From UMGS1519 sp050951005 (GTDB lineage Bacteria > Actinomycetota > Coriobacteriia > Coriobacteriales > Eggerthellaceae), in contig JBMNIP010000004.1 in assembly GCA_050951005.1 (NCBI GenBank), forward strand, positions 186,001 to 250,000: a DNA stretch of 64,000 bases, given 5' to 3'. Below the pieces are notes generated by a model. It did no database searches. It had not been told where the DNA came from and saw only the letters and a list, made by a program, of their open reading frames with translations. Positions 46,278 through 54,493 of this stretch are shown one piece after another (within the stretch, counting starts at the first letter, position 1; each line of letters opens with the position of its first letter). A program made the translations under genes and the position numbers.

Positions 46278-47942
46278 ATGGCCAAGCACATCTTCGTTAC
46301 CGGTGGTGTGGTTTCTTCCCTGGGGAAGGGCATCACCGCCGCCTCTTTGGGGCACCTGTTGAAAGCCCGTGGCTACAAGGTGACCATGCAGAAGATGGAT
46401 CCCTACCTGAATGTCGACCCGGGAACGATGAGCCCGTTCCAGCATGGCGAGGTGTTCGTAACCGAGGACGGCCATGAGGGCGATTTGGACCTGGGCCATT
46501 ACGAGCGCTTCATCGACGAGAACCTTTCGCGCGAATCGAACTTCACTCAGGGTTCTATCTACCAAACGCTGATCTCTCGCGAGCGGCGCGGCGATTTCCT
46601 CGGCGGTACCGTTCAGGTGATCCCCCATGTGACCGACGCTATCAAGGAGCGCATTTACCGTGCTGCCGACCAGACGGGTGCCCATATCGTTATCTCCGAG
46701 ATCGGCGGCACGATCGGCGACATCGAGGGGCAGGCGTTTGTGGAAGCCGTGCGCCAGTTCCGCCATGAGATGGGCGCGGACAATGTCGTGTTCGTGCATG
46801 TCAGCCTGGTGCCGTACATTGCCGCTGCCCATGAGGTCAAAACCAAGCCGACGCAGCATAGCGTGAAGGAGATGCGCTCGATGGGCGTTCAGCCCGATTT
46901 CATCGTGTGCCGTTCCGATCATGATATCAACGAGTCGGTGCTGAAGAAGATCGCATCGTTCTGCGACGTGGATGCCGATTCCGTCATCAAGTGCATCGAT
47001 GCGCCTTCCATCTACGAGGTTCCGCTAATGCTGCATGAACAGGGATTCGATACCAAGGTGCTCGAACGGCTGAAGCTTCCTGAGACCGAGGCCGATTTGC
47101 GTCCGTTGAAGCGCTTCCTGACTGCCTCGAAGAAGTGCGAAGGCCAGGTGGATGTTGCGATAGTGGGAAAATATGTCAGCCTTCCCGATGCCTATCTATC
47201 GATTATCGAGGCGCTGGGGCATGCCGGTGTCGCCAACGGCGTACACGTGGAAACCCACCTTATCGATGGAGAAGATCTCAACGACGGCAACGTCGAGCAG
47301 ACGCTTGGCTCCATGGATGCGATCTTGGTTCCGGGTGGTTTCGGTGTGCGTGCCTTCGAAGGAAAAATCTGCGCAGCCCGATACGCCCGCACGCATAATG
47401 TGCCCTATCTGGGTATCTGCTTGGGGCTCCAGGCTGCAGTTTGCGAGTTCGCCCGCGACGTCTGCGGCCTCGAGGGTGCAACCTCTGCAGAGTTCGATGA
47501 GGATGCCCCCTATACCGTCATCGACCTGATGCCCGAGCAGGAGGATATCGAAGACAAGGGCGGCACGATGCGCCTGGGCGCATATCCATGCAAGGTCGCC
47601 CGCGACACGCATGCCTACGACGCCTATGGCAGCGAGCTCATTTACGAGCGTCATCGCCATCGTTACGAAGTCAACAACGCCTATCGTGAAACCTTGACCG
47701 AGCACGGTATGGTTATTTGCGGGACGTCTCCGGATGCCCGTCTGGTCGAGATGGTCGAGCTGCCGGATCATCCGTGGTTTGTTGCCAGCCAGGGCCACCC
47801 TGAGTTCAAGAGCCGCCCGACCAACCCGCACCCTCTGTTCGTCGCATTTGTAAAAGCTACCAAAGCGTTAAAGGAAGGCGCTGGCGAGTCTGCGGATCCT
47901 GCGGAGGACGAAGCTTCGGAGGATGGTGCTGAACAGGAATAG
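46278..47942 (+). CDS. pyrG: CTP synthase
   Basis: A 554-residue enzyme converting UTP to CTP with glutamine and ATP. The synthetase domain begins KHIFVTGGVVSSLGKGITAA (P-loop) and includes MDPYLNVDPGTMSPFQHGEVFV and ISEIGGTIGDIE. The C-terminal glutaminase domain has PGGFGVRAFEGK, nucleophile Cys in YLGICLGLQ and the HPEFKSRPTNPHPLF end. The ATG at 46278 follows AGGAG. The last 20 residues are an acidic tail (AGESADPAEDEASEDGAEQE) beyond the conserved fold. Upstream leader suggests attenuation control. Confidence 0.96.
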   Translation: MAKHIFVTGGVVSSLGKGITAASLGHLLKARGYKVTMQKMDPYLNVDPGTMSPFQHGEVFVTEDGHEGDLDLGHYERFIDENLSRESNFTQGSIYQTLISRERRGDFLGGTVQVIPHVTDAIKERIYRAADQTGAHIVISEIGGTIGDIEGQAFVEAVRQFRHEMGADNVVFVHVSLVPYIAAAHEVKTKPTQHSVKEMRSMGVQPDFIVCRSDHDINESVLKKIASFCDVDADSVIKCIDAPSIYEVPLMLHEQGFDTKVLERLKLPETEADLRPLKRFLTASKKCEGQVDVAIVGKYVSLPDAYLSIIEALGHAGVANGVHVETHLIDGEDLNDGNVEQTLGSMDAILVPGGFGVRAFEGKICAARYARTHNVPYLGICLGLQAAVCEFARDVCGLEGATSAEFDEDAPYTVIDLMPEQEDIEDKGGTMRLGAYPCKVARDTHAYDAYGSELIYERHRHRYEVNNAYRETLTEHGMVICGTSPDARLVEMVELPDHPWFVASQGHPEFKSRPTNPHPLFVAFVKATKALKEGAGESADPAEDEASEDGAEQE

Positions 47943-47955
47943 ATAGCCATACGGC

Positions 47956-47986
47956 AAGGCGGAGGGGCGTCGACTCCCTTCGCCTT
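47956..47986 (+). terminator. Hairpin after pyrG
   Basis: aaggcggaggg pairs with cccttcgcctt over 11 positions (one G-U), 14 nt after the pyrG stop; followed by cttc only, so efficiency is uncertain. XerD starts 40 nt later. Confidence 0.55.
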
Positions 47987-48026
47987 CTTCATTGCTGCGC
48001 ATTCGGTTAGGGGGTTCGGCACGCCG

Positions 48027-48956
48027 ATGAACGCGTCACCAGAACAGGCTGCCGAGGAATACTTGGCGTATCTGACGGTCGAGCGAGGAGCATCTCCCGC
48101 AACGGTCGAGGCCTATAGGCGTGATTTGACCGATTACCTTACTTTTCTGAAGCGTATCGGCATCGGGCAAATCGATGACATCTCGCGGCAGGTCGTCATC
48201 GATTACGAGAACGAGCTGGTCACACGTCCCATCGACGATGAAGGGCATTGCTATGCGGCGTCTACGGTGCAGCGCCACGTGTCAATGCTCAAAGGCTTTC
48301 ACAAGTTCTGCGTGCGCGAGTCCCTGGCCCTGCGGGACCCCACGGCCACCATCACATTGCCCCAGCGCCCCAAGAAACTGCCCGAGGTCCTGTCAATCGA
48401 CCAGGTGAACGATATGCTCGATAAGGCCTCGACGGCGTGGGAGGGGGCAACCGGGTTGCGCAACACGGCTATCCTCGAAGTCCTCTACGGTTGCGGATTG
48501 CGTGTCAGCGAGCTTGTCGGTTTGGATGTCGATGACTACCAACGGGAAGAGGGCTGCCTGGAGGTGCTCGGCAAGGGGGGCAAAATGCGCATCGTTCCCA
48601 TTTCCGGAGCAGCTGAACGGGCGCTCGATGCCTATCTTTCCGAGGGGCGGGCGTCATTCCGTAACCGTGTCGATCCGATTGGCGCGATCTTCCTGAATGC
48701 GCGGGGCGGTCGGTTGAGCAGACAGAGCGTGTTCGGCATTGTGCGCCAGGCGGGACGGCTCATCGGACGCGATGACCTGCACCCCCACACGCTCCGCCAT
48801 TCTTTCGCAACGCATCTGCTTGAAGGGGGAGCGGATTTGCGTGCCATCCAGGATATGCTGGGGCATTCGGATATCTCCACGACCCAGATCTATACCCACG
48901 TGCAGCGTTGGCATCTTATCGAGGAATACCGGCATGCCCACCCACGGGCGCACTAG
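48027..48956 (+). CDS. xerD: Tyrosine recombinase XerD
   Basis: A 309-residue tyrosine recombinase. The N-terminal SAM-like core-binding domain (EEYLAYLTVERGASPATVEA) is followed by the catalytic domain with Arg159 (GCGLRVSELV), His254 and Arg257 (HPHTLRHSFATHLL), His280 (MLGHSDISTT) and nucleophile Tyr289 (TQIYTHV). The size and lack of extra domains fit XerC/XerD, which resolve chromosome dimers at dif during division. Placement between pyrG and the dcw cluster and not near integrative elements supports the housekeeping role; XerC versus XerD is not decided by sequence alone. Confidence 0.9.
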   Translation: MNASPEQAAEEYLAYLTVERGASPATVEAYRRDLTDYLTFLKRIGIGQIDDISRQVVIDYENELVTRPIDDEGHCYAASTVQRHVSMLKGFHKFCVRESLALRDPTATITLPQRPKKLPEVLSIDQVNDMLDKASTAWEGATGLRNTAILEVLYGCGLRVSELVGLDVDDYQREEGCLEVLGKGGKMRIVPISGAAERALDAYLSEGRASFRNRVDPIGAIFLNARGGRLSRQSVFGIVRQAGRLIGRDDLHPHTLRHSFATHLLEGGADLRAIQDMLGHSDISTTQIYTHVQRWHLIEEYRHAHPRAH

Positions 48957-49054
48957 TTGCTTTCAGGCGAGGAAAACCTCAGGGTGCGCAGAGCCTTCTT
49001 TCCCGCATCAGCTTGGCAAGCGGCCGCCATTTCCTTATTAGACAAGGGGTGATC

Positions 49055-49089
49055 TCCCACACGGATGGGCCTTCTCCCACTATCTCCCA
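49055..49089 (-). promoter_or_regulatory. Distal array of inverted TGGGA boxes
   Basis: TCCCA on the plus strand occurs at 49055-49059, 49075-49079 and 49085-49089, that is TGGGA on the minus strand at 10- and 20-nt spacing. TGGGC on the plus strand (49066-49070) sits almost at the missing 10-nt position. The spacing matches MraZ box repeats (TGGGN every 10 bp). It lies 200 nt upstream of mraZ, before the terminator. Confidence 0.5.
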
Positions 49090-49105
49090 CATTTCTTCAT
49101 TTTCC

Positions 49106-49135
49106 AGAGCACCCTCATTCAGTGGGTGCTCTTTT
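49106..49135 (+). terminator. Terminator after xerD
   Basis: Stem agagcaccc (49106-49114) / gggtgctct (49124-49132) with a 9-nt loop and a TTTT end (49132-49135). Separates xerD from the division cluster. Confidence 0.82.
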
Positions 49136-49204
49136 CGTATACCCCATATCTGGGGGGTAACGGGGAATCTGCAGTGGCGGCTCCTGTCGAATGGTGTCAA
49201 TTAG

Positions 49205-49256
49205 GGGGAGAAAGTGGGGCAAAATTATTGCGAGGTGGGGCAATATGGGATAAAAT
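49205..49256 (+). promoter_or_regulatory. MraZ boxes and promoter of the dcw cluster
   Basis: TTGCGA (49228-49233), 17 nt, TAAAAT (49251-49256) form the promoter. Boxes GGGGA (49205-49209), TGGGG (49215-49219), TGGGG (49236-49240) and TGGGA (49246-49250) are spaced 10, 21 and 10 nt. The last two lie in the spacer between -35 and -10, so MraZ binding there should block RNA polymerase: classic autoregulation. Confidence 0.78.
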
Positions 49257-49292
49257 TCTTTCACGTTGAGACCCTTGTAGGAAGGAACGGGA

Positions 49293-49718
49293 ATGGCGGA
49301 CCTGGTCGGTGAATACCGACATAAGCTTGATGCCAAAGGCCGCATCACGCTTCCCTCCGCATTTCGCAAGGTGCTCCCAACCGATCTCAAGGTGGCCATC
49401 AGCCCCCAGGACGATGAATGCCTGTATGTGTTCGAGCCCGATGGGTTCAGCGCGTGGGTGGACTCGCTGTTCGGCGAAGAGGGGTACAACCCCAATAACC
49501 GCAAGCATGTGATGTTCCGCCGCGTATTGAATGCGCGGGCAAAGGATGCCCAGATCGACGCCGCCGGACGTATCAGCGTCTCCGCTGAACAGCGCCAGGC
49601 AGCCGGTCTCGAGAAGGATGTTGTGCTGGTTGGCAACACGGACCACTTGGAGATTTGGGACGCAAAGCGTTGGGATGACATGGTGAGCTCGGTCGATCTG
49701 TCCGAGATGTTCTACTAA
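49293..49718 (+). CDS. mraZ: Transcriptional regulator MraZ
   Basis: A 141-residue protein made of two AbrB-like half-repeats. The DXXXR signatures are visible as YRHKLDAKGRITLPSAFRKV (residues 6-25) and DAQIDAAGRISVSAEQRQAA (about 88-107). It forms ring-shaped oligomers that bind TGGGN repeats and repress the dcw cluster. Such boxes overlap its own promoter. GGAAGGAACGGG precedes the ATG. First gene of the cluster; RsmH, a known antagonist partner in E. coli, follows. Confidence 0.95.
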   Translation: MADLVGEYRHKLDAKGRITLPSAFRKVLPTDLKVAISPQDDECLYVFEPDGFSAWVDSLFGEEGYNPNNRKHVMFRRVLNARAKDAQIDAAGRISVSAEQRQAAGLEKDVVLVGNTDHLEIWDAKRWDDMVSSVDLSEMFY

Positions 49719-49730
49719 GGTCTCCCTGAC

Positions 49731-50696
49731 GTGAGCGAGATGACAAGCGAATATCGGCATATCCCGGTTCTGCTCGCCGAGTGCCTCGAATATTTGAACC
49801 TTAAACCGCAGTACACATTCGTGGATGGAACGCTCGGCGGTGCAGGACATTCTTACGAAGCGGCCAAGCGCATCGGTGCAAACGGGACGCTCATCGGAAT
49901 CGACCAAGACCAAACGGCTATCTCGGCTGCAACGCAGCGTCTTGAGTCGCTTCCCGAATCCGAGCGCCCCGAACTTGTGCTTCTGCGCGGCAACTTTCGG
50001 AATCTGGATCGCCTGTTGGTGCAGGCGGCGGTTCCCTCGATCGATGCGATGCTTCTCGATCTGGGGGTCTCCTCGGTCCAGATAGATACACCGTCCCGTG
50101 GCTTCTCCTTCAAGGAGACCGGCCCTCTTGATATGCGGATGGATCCGGGCAAACAAACCTTAACCGCAGCAGAGATCGTCAACACCTATACCGCAGCAGA
50201 TCTCACTCGGATCATCCGTAACTATTCAGACGAGCGGTGGGCGAGCCGCATTGCGGATTTCATCGTCCGCGAACGCGCCAGTCATCCGATTGAGACCAGC
50301 GACCAGCTTGTCGGCATCATCAAAGCCGCAATTCCGGCTTCGGCACGTCGGCGTGGCGGGCATCCCGCCAAGCGTACGTTCCAGGCGTTGCGAATCGAAG
50401 TGAACGGCGAGCTTTCCGCATTGGAAAAGGCATTGGAAGCCGGCATCCGCTGGCTTTCGCCGGGAGGTCGCATGGTGGTTCTGACCTACCACTCCATTGA
50501 AGACCGCATCGTCAAGGATGCATTCGCCCAAGCGGCGAGGGGATGTACATGCCCGCCGGAACTGCCGGTGTGCGTGTGCGGGAATAAGCCGATAGTCAAG
50601 CTGGTCAATCGCAAGCCGATTGTCCCAACCGAAGAAGAGATCGAACGGAACCCAAGGGCCCGGAGCGCGAAGCTTCGGGCTATCGAGAAGCTTTGA
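49731..50696 (+). CDS. rsmH: 16S rRNA (cytosine-1402-N4)-methyltransferase RsmH (MraW)
   Basis: A 321-residue SAM-dependent enzyme methylating C1402 at the decoding centre. HIPVLLAECLEYL, VDGTLGGAGHSYEAAKRI (SAM motif), LLDLGVSSVQIDTPSRGFSF, DMRMDPGK, RRGGHPAKRTFQALRIEVN and the VLTYHSIEDRIVKDAF segment are conserved. Start set at GTG 49731; ATG at 49740 is an alternative. It lies 12 nt after mraZ. A CxCPPELPVCVCG stretch near residue 275 is the usual late cysteine cluster. Confidence 0.95.
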   Translation: MSEMTSEYRHIPVLLAECLEYLNLKPQYTFVDGTLGGAGHSYEAAKRIGANGTLIGIDQDQTAISAATQRLESLPESERPELVLLRGNFRNLDRLLVQAAVPSIDAMLLDLGVSSVQIDTPSRGFSFKETGPLDMRMDPGKQTLTAAEIVNTYTAADLTRIIRNYSDERWASRIADFIVRERASHPIETSDQLVGIIKAAIPASARRRGGHPAKRTFQALRIEVNGELSALEKALEAGIRWLSPGGRMVVLTYHSIEDRIVKDAFAQAARGCTCPPELPVCVCGNKPIVKLVNRKPIVPTEEEIERNPRARSAKLRAIEKL

Positions 50697-50733
50697 GATA
50701 TCAGAGACGACAGATTGGAGAGCGATAGAAACG

Positions 50734-51186
50734 ATGGCGCAAACGGCACGGGCATATCAATACGGCTCGACTGCACCCGAACCGCGCCATGAGCAAACCG
50801 TTCGTGTAATCCGCGGACGCCGCCATCAAGTTGAAACGCTCGACGGCCGCCTGATTGCCTTCGCGAAGATCGGGCTGGCTGTTCTTCTCGCCTTTGCGGT
50901 GCTCGGCTGCGTTCGCGTCGGCCTTACCTCGCTTGCCGTTTCTTCCTCGATCGCCACCTCGCAGATCGAGTCCAATATCGATACCGCGAAGGCCGAGGGC
51001 ACGGCTTTGGAGGTCGAGCAGAGCAAGCTCACCAACCCGTCAGCCGTCAAGAAGGCTGCTGCGAAGATGGGTATGACCACACCGGTCTCAACCGAGACGC
51101 TGAAGCTTTCTGCCGATGTGGTTGCCACCGATGACGAGGGGAATCTGTCTCTTTCGAAAAGTCTTGCGGTAGCCGCCAAGGAATAG
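50734..51186 (+). CDS. ftsL: FtsL-like divisome protein
   Basis: A 150-residue bitopic membrane protein. A basic cytoplasmic stretch (VRVIRGRRHQVETLDGR) precedes one transmembrane helix at about residues 44-63 (AKIGLAVLLAFAVLGCVRVG), then a helical extracytoplasmic region rich in Ala, Thr, Glu and Lys (SQIESNIDTAKAEGTALEVE). Sequence similarity is low, as is normal for FtsL; the call rests on topology and position between rsmH and ftsI. FtsL with DivIC/FtsB activates FtsWI. The start at 50734 is the first good ATG after the rsmH stop. Confidence 0.78.
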   Translation: MAQTARAYQYGSTAPEPRHEQTVRVIRGRRHQVETLDGRLIAFAKIGLAVLLAFAVLGCVRVGLTSLAVSSSIATSQIESNIDTAKAEGTALEVEQSKLTNPSAVKKAAAKMGMTTPVSTETLKLSADVVATDDEGNLSLSKSLAVAAKE

Positions 51187-51189
51187 AGC

Positions 51190-52941
51190 ATGTCCGGTCG
51201 GCAGGGATCGCGCACGCATCGGACGGACGAACGTTCCCGTTCGTCCTTCTTATCCAATGCAGCCTCTACGTTTCTTGCAGGCAGTGAATCATCGCGCATT
51301 GCCTGGATTTTCGTTATCTTTGCAGGCGTTGCCCTATTGTTTATTGGCCGTCTCATATACCTGCAATTCATCGTGGCTGACGAATACTCCCAGCAGGCGG
51401 AGGATTCGCGTACGGTCGACATCACGATAACTCCGAAGCGCGGTACGATCTACGACCGTAATGGCAACGTATTGGCAACGAGCGTGGACTGCACGACTAT
51501 TTATTGCAATCCTACCGAGATCACCGATGTCGAGGGCACGGCGAAGAAGCTGAAGAAGATACTCGGCGGCAGCATGAAAACCTATCGGGAGGCACTATCC
51601 CGCGAGAACACTTCGTTTGCCTATCTGAAACGTCAGGTTGATAACGACAAGGCCGAGAAGGTCAAGAAGCTTGACATTGCGGGCATCTACTTCCTGTCCG
51701 ACTCCAAGCGTGAATACCCCAACGGTTCTATCGCCGGCCAGATTATCGGCTTATGCGATATCGACGGCAACGGTTTGACCGGATTGGAACTGTACTATGA
51801 CAGCATCCTCGGTGGTACCGAGGGCCATGTGACGTACGAGCAGGGCAACAACGGCGTTATCATCAGCGGTACCGAGGACCGCACCGATGCGGTGGACGGC
51901 CAGGATATCGTTATCTCCATCGACATCGGCCTCCAACGCTATGTGGAGAATGCTATCTCGACCGGTGCCAAGAACCTCGGGGGCGATTCGGGCCAGTGCG
52001 TCATCATGGATGGCTCTACCGGCGAGATACTTGCAGCGGCCAGTACTCCGCTGCTCGATCCCACCAACACCGACAACATTGAAGACGGTGCCACTGAGCT
52101 CAAAGTGGTTTCCCAAGCATTCGAACCGGGCTCTATCTTCAAGTCGGTAACGATGCTCGCCTGTTTGGATGCGGGCGTGGTTACTCCGAAGACCAAGATT
52201 TTCTGCCCCGCTTCGCTCAAGGCTGACGAATACACCATCTCCGATGCCCACGAGCGCGGTGATACCACCTATACGGCAACGCAGATCATGCAGTATTCCT
52301 CGAATGTCGGCATTTCGCTGTGCGCCAAGAAGCTGGGCTTCAAGAAGCTTTATGACTATATCGGTAAGTTCAAGCTCGATGAGGAGTATACCGGCGTCGA
52401 TTTCCCGGGAGAGGCTTCCGGCTACTTGTCGAATGTTTCCGATTGGACGACGGTGCAAGCTTACAATGTGGCCTTCGGGCAAGGTGTCTCGGTGACGCCT
52501 ATCCAGATTACACGATTCTATTGCATGCTTGCCAACGGCGGCACATCGGTCACGCCCCATTTCCTGATCGAGAAGCCCCAAAGCGAAGGCAAGGTAAGCT
52601 ATGACTCCGAGAAGGTGGTCACGAATTCAAAGGCTATCAAGCAGCTAAACAAGATGCTCACCAAGGTCGTGACCGACGGCACTGGTAAGGCGGCTGCGAT
52701 AGAGGGCTATGATGTGGCGGGGAAAACCGGCACTGCCGAATATGCGAAAAGCGACGGCTCCGGCTATGTCGACGGCTCGTACAACCTAAGCTTCGTGGGG
52801 TACCTGCCTAATTCAAACTCCGATTTGGTATGTTTTGTGGGAGTCACTAAGGTTCCCGCTGATTCGGTAACGACGGGTATCTTTAAAGATATAATGACCT
52901 ATGCAATCAATCGATACAATATCAGTCCACAGCGGGGGTGA
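51190..52941 (+). CDS. ftsI: Septal peptidoglycan transpeptidase FtsI (PBP2/PBP3 class B)
   Basis: A 583-residue class B penicillin-binding protein. One transmembrane helix lies at about residues 38-58, followed by a pedestal beginning KRGTIYDRNGNVLATS. The transpeptidase domain has SIFK (Ser315 nucleophile, Lys318), SSN (370-372) and KTGT (512-515). No PASTA repeats follow. It crosslinks septal peptidoglycan together with FtsW. Starts 3 nt after ftsL and overlaps or abuts murE. A short basic, Ser-rich cytoplasmic tail precedes the helix. Confidence 0.94.
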   Translation: MSGRQGSRTHRTDERSRSSFLSNAASTFLAGSESSRIAWIFVIFAGVALLFIGRLIYLQFIVADEYSQQAEDSRTVDITITPKRGTIYDRNGNVLATSVDCTTIYCNPTEITDVEGTAKKLKKILGGSMKTYREALSRENTSFAYLKRQVDNDKAEKVKKLDIAGIYFLSDSKREYPNGSIAGQIIGLCDIDGNGLTGLELYYDSILGGTEGHVTYEQGNNGVIISGTEDRTDAVDGQDIVISIDIGLQRYVENAISTGAKNLGGDSGQCVIMDGSTGEILAAASTPLLDPTNTDNIEDGATELKVVSQAFEPGSIFKSVTMLACLDAGVVTPKTKIFCPASLKADEYTISDAHERGDTTYTATQIMQYSSNVGISLCAKKLGFKKLYDYIGKFKLDEEYTGVDFPGEASGYLSNVSDWTTVQAYNVAFGQGVSVTPIQITRFYCMLANGGTSVTPHFLIEKPQSEGKVSYDSEKVVTNSKAIKQLNKMLTKVVTDGTGKAAAIEGYDVAGKTGTAEYAKSDGSGYVDGSYNLSFVGYLPNSNSDLVCFVGVTKVPADSVTTGIFKDIMTYAINRYNISPQRG

Positions 52942-52943
52942 CC

Positions 52944-54431
52944 ATGGCTGACGGTAAAACCTGCGCGGAGCTCTTTTCCGGAATACCGTGCACCATCATC
53001 GGCAATGAACATGAGATGGTAACCGGCATCGCCTTCGACAGCCGTAAGGTGAAACCGGGCGATGCGTTCTTCTGCATCGTCGGGCTGAAGACCGATGGCC
53101 ATACCTATGCCCAGGAGGCCATCAACCGAGGTGCGAAGGTCCTGGTTGCCCAGCGCAAGATCTACTTGGCGGATGCGACGGATGTGACGGTGGTCATCGT
53201 TTCCGATTCGCGCAAGGCCTTAGCTCGCATCGCCGATCGCTTCTGCGACCATCCTTCCGGTTCGTTTCGGCTGGTCGGCATTACGGGCACGAATGGCAAG
53301 ACGACCACGACCTACTTGGTGGAGCATATTGGACGTTTGGCTGGTTTGAAGACCGGCGTTATCGGCACGGTGGGAATCCGTGTAGGCGATGAGAAGCTGG
53401 CAAGTAGCCACACCACTCCCGAGTCTTGGGATTTGCAGCGTTTGTTCAGCCGAATGCGCAAGCGGGGCGTGGACATGGTGGCCATGGAGGTTTCTTCTCA
53501 CGCGTTGGACCTGAACCGCACATGGGGCACCGAATTTGCCGTCACCGCATTCTCGAATCTGACCCAGGACCACCTGGATTACCACAAGACCTTCGAGGCT
53601 TATTTCGAAGCGAAGGCACGCTTGTTCTCGACTGATTATCCGGCGAAACGGGTTATCTGCATCGATGACAAATGGGGACGGGAATTGCTGTCCCGTTGCT
53701 CCCAACGTGAAGAGAGCGTCATCACTACGGGCTTTACCGAGCAAGCCCAGATTCATCCGATATCGGTCGAGTACTACCAGACTCACACGAAGCTCCGCTT
53801 GGAAGTGCGCGGCGCCCAGTACGATTTGGATTATCCGCTGGTGGGACGCTTCAACGTCTCCAATATCATGTTGGCTTTGGGTATCGGCATCCAGCTGGGA
53901 ATCGATACCGAGTCGGTAGTCAGCGCCCTTGACGATGCACCTCAGATTCCCGGCCGGCTGCAGCGGGTCCATACCGAGCACGATGGAGGGGTGTCGGTTT
54001 ATGTCGATTACGCTCATACGCCCGATGCTCTTGAAAAAGCCCTGTCTGCGGTCCAGCAGCTTACCGAAGGCCGGACCCTGGTCGTCTTCGGTTGCGGCGG
54101 CGATAGGGATGCCGGCAAACGGCCGCTGATGGGCAGGGTTGCGCTCGCATCGGATTTTGCTGTGGTAACCAGCGATAACCCCCGCACCGAGGATCCCAAT
54201 GCGATTATCGAAGACATTCTGGCGGGGATGCCGGCATCCGATTCGGAGAAGTATGTGGTCGAGCCCGATCGCCAAAAGGCCATCGCGGTTGCCATCGCCC
54301 ATGCCGAGCCGGGCGACAGCATACTGATCGCCGGCAAGGGCCATGAGGACTATCAGATCTTGGGTACCGAGAAGATCCACTTCGACGATGTCGAGGTGGC
54401 AGCGCAGGAACTGGAGCGCGCGTTCAGCTAG
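52944..54431 (+). CDS. murE: UDP-MurNAc-tripeptide synthetase MurE
   Basis: A 495-residue Mur ligase adding the third residue to UDP-MurNAc-L-Ala-D-Glu. The P-loop GITGTNGKTTTTYLV, MEVSSHALDLNR, FSNLTQDHLDYHKT and YVDYAHTPDALEKAL are typical. SDNPRTEDP, with DNPR from residue 411, is the motif linked to meso-diaminopimelate specificity. Start taken at ATG 52944 after GGGGG; a GTG at 52938 overlapping the ftsI stop is possible. No murE-murF fusion; 62 nt separate it from murF. Confidence 0.95.
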   Translation: MADGKTCAELFSGIPCTIIGNEHEMVTGIAFDSRKVKPGDAFFCIVGLKTDGHTYAQEAINRGAKVLVAQRKIYLADATDVTVVIVSDSRKALARIADRFCDHPSGSFRLVGITGTNGKTTTTYLVEHIGRLAGLKTGVIGTVGIRVGDEKLASSHTTPESWDLQRLFSRMRKRGVDMVAMEVSSHALDLNRTWGTEFAVTAFSNLTQDHLDYHKTFEAYFEAKARLFSTDYPAKRVICIDDKWGRELLSRCSQREESVITTGFTEQAQIHPISVEYYQTHTKLRLEVRGAQYDLDYPLVGRFNVSNIMLALGIGIQLGIDTESVVSALDDAPQIPGRLQRVHTEHDGGVSVYVDYAHTPDALEKALSAVQQLTEGRTLVVFGCGGDRDAGKRPLMGRVALASDFAVVTSDNPRTEDPNAIIEDILAGMPASDSEKYVVEPDRQKAIAVAIAHAEPGDSILIAGKGHEDYQILGTEKIHFDDVEVAAQELERAFS

Positions 54432-54493
54432 GCAATTGCCGTCCGTTCCCATGCCAATGAGATAAACGAACCAGACATACGCAGGATATTCTC

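Larger units (their letters stand above)
48957..49292 (+). other. xerD-mraZ intergenic region
   Basis: 336 nt with no gene. It holds, in order, an array of inverted MraZ-type boxes (49055-49089), a terminator (49106-49135), then proximal MraZ boxes and the mraZ promoter (49205-49256). The segment 49136-49204 shows a G-rich stretch (ctggggggtaacgggg) but no recognised element. Confidence 0.7.

Noticed and set aside
48027..48956. XerD-like gene as an integrase of a mobile element
   Set aside because: No attachment site, tRNA target, excisionase or phage gene is nearby; it sits between pyrG and the dcw cluster, and its length and motifs fit XerC/XerD.
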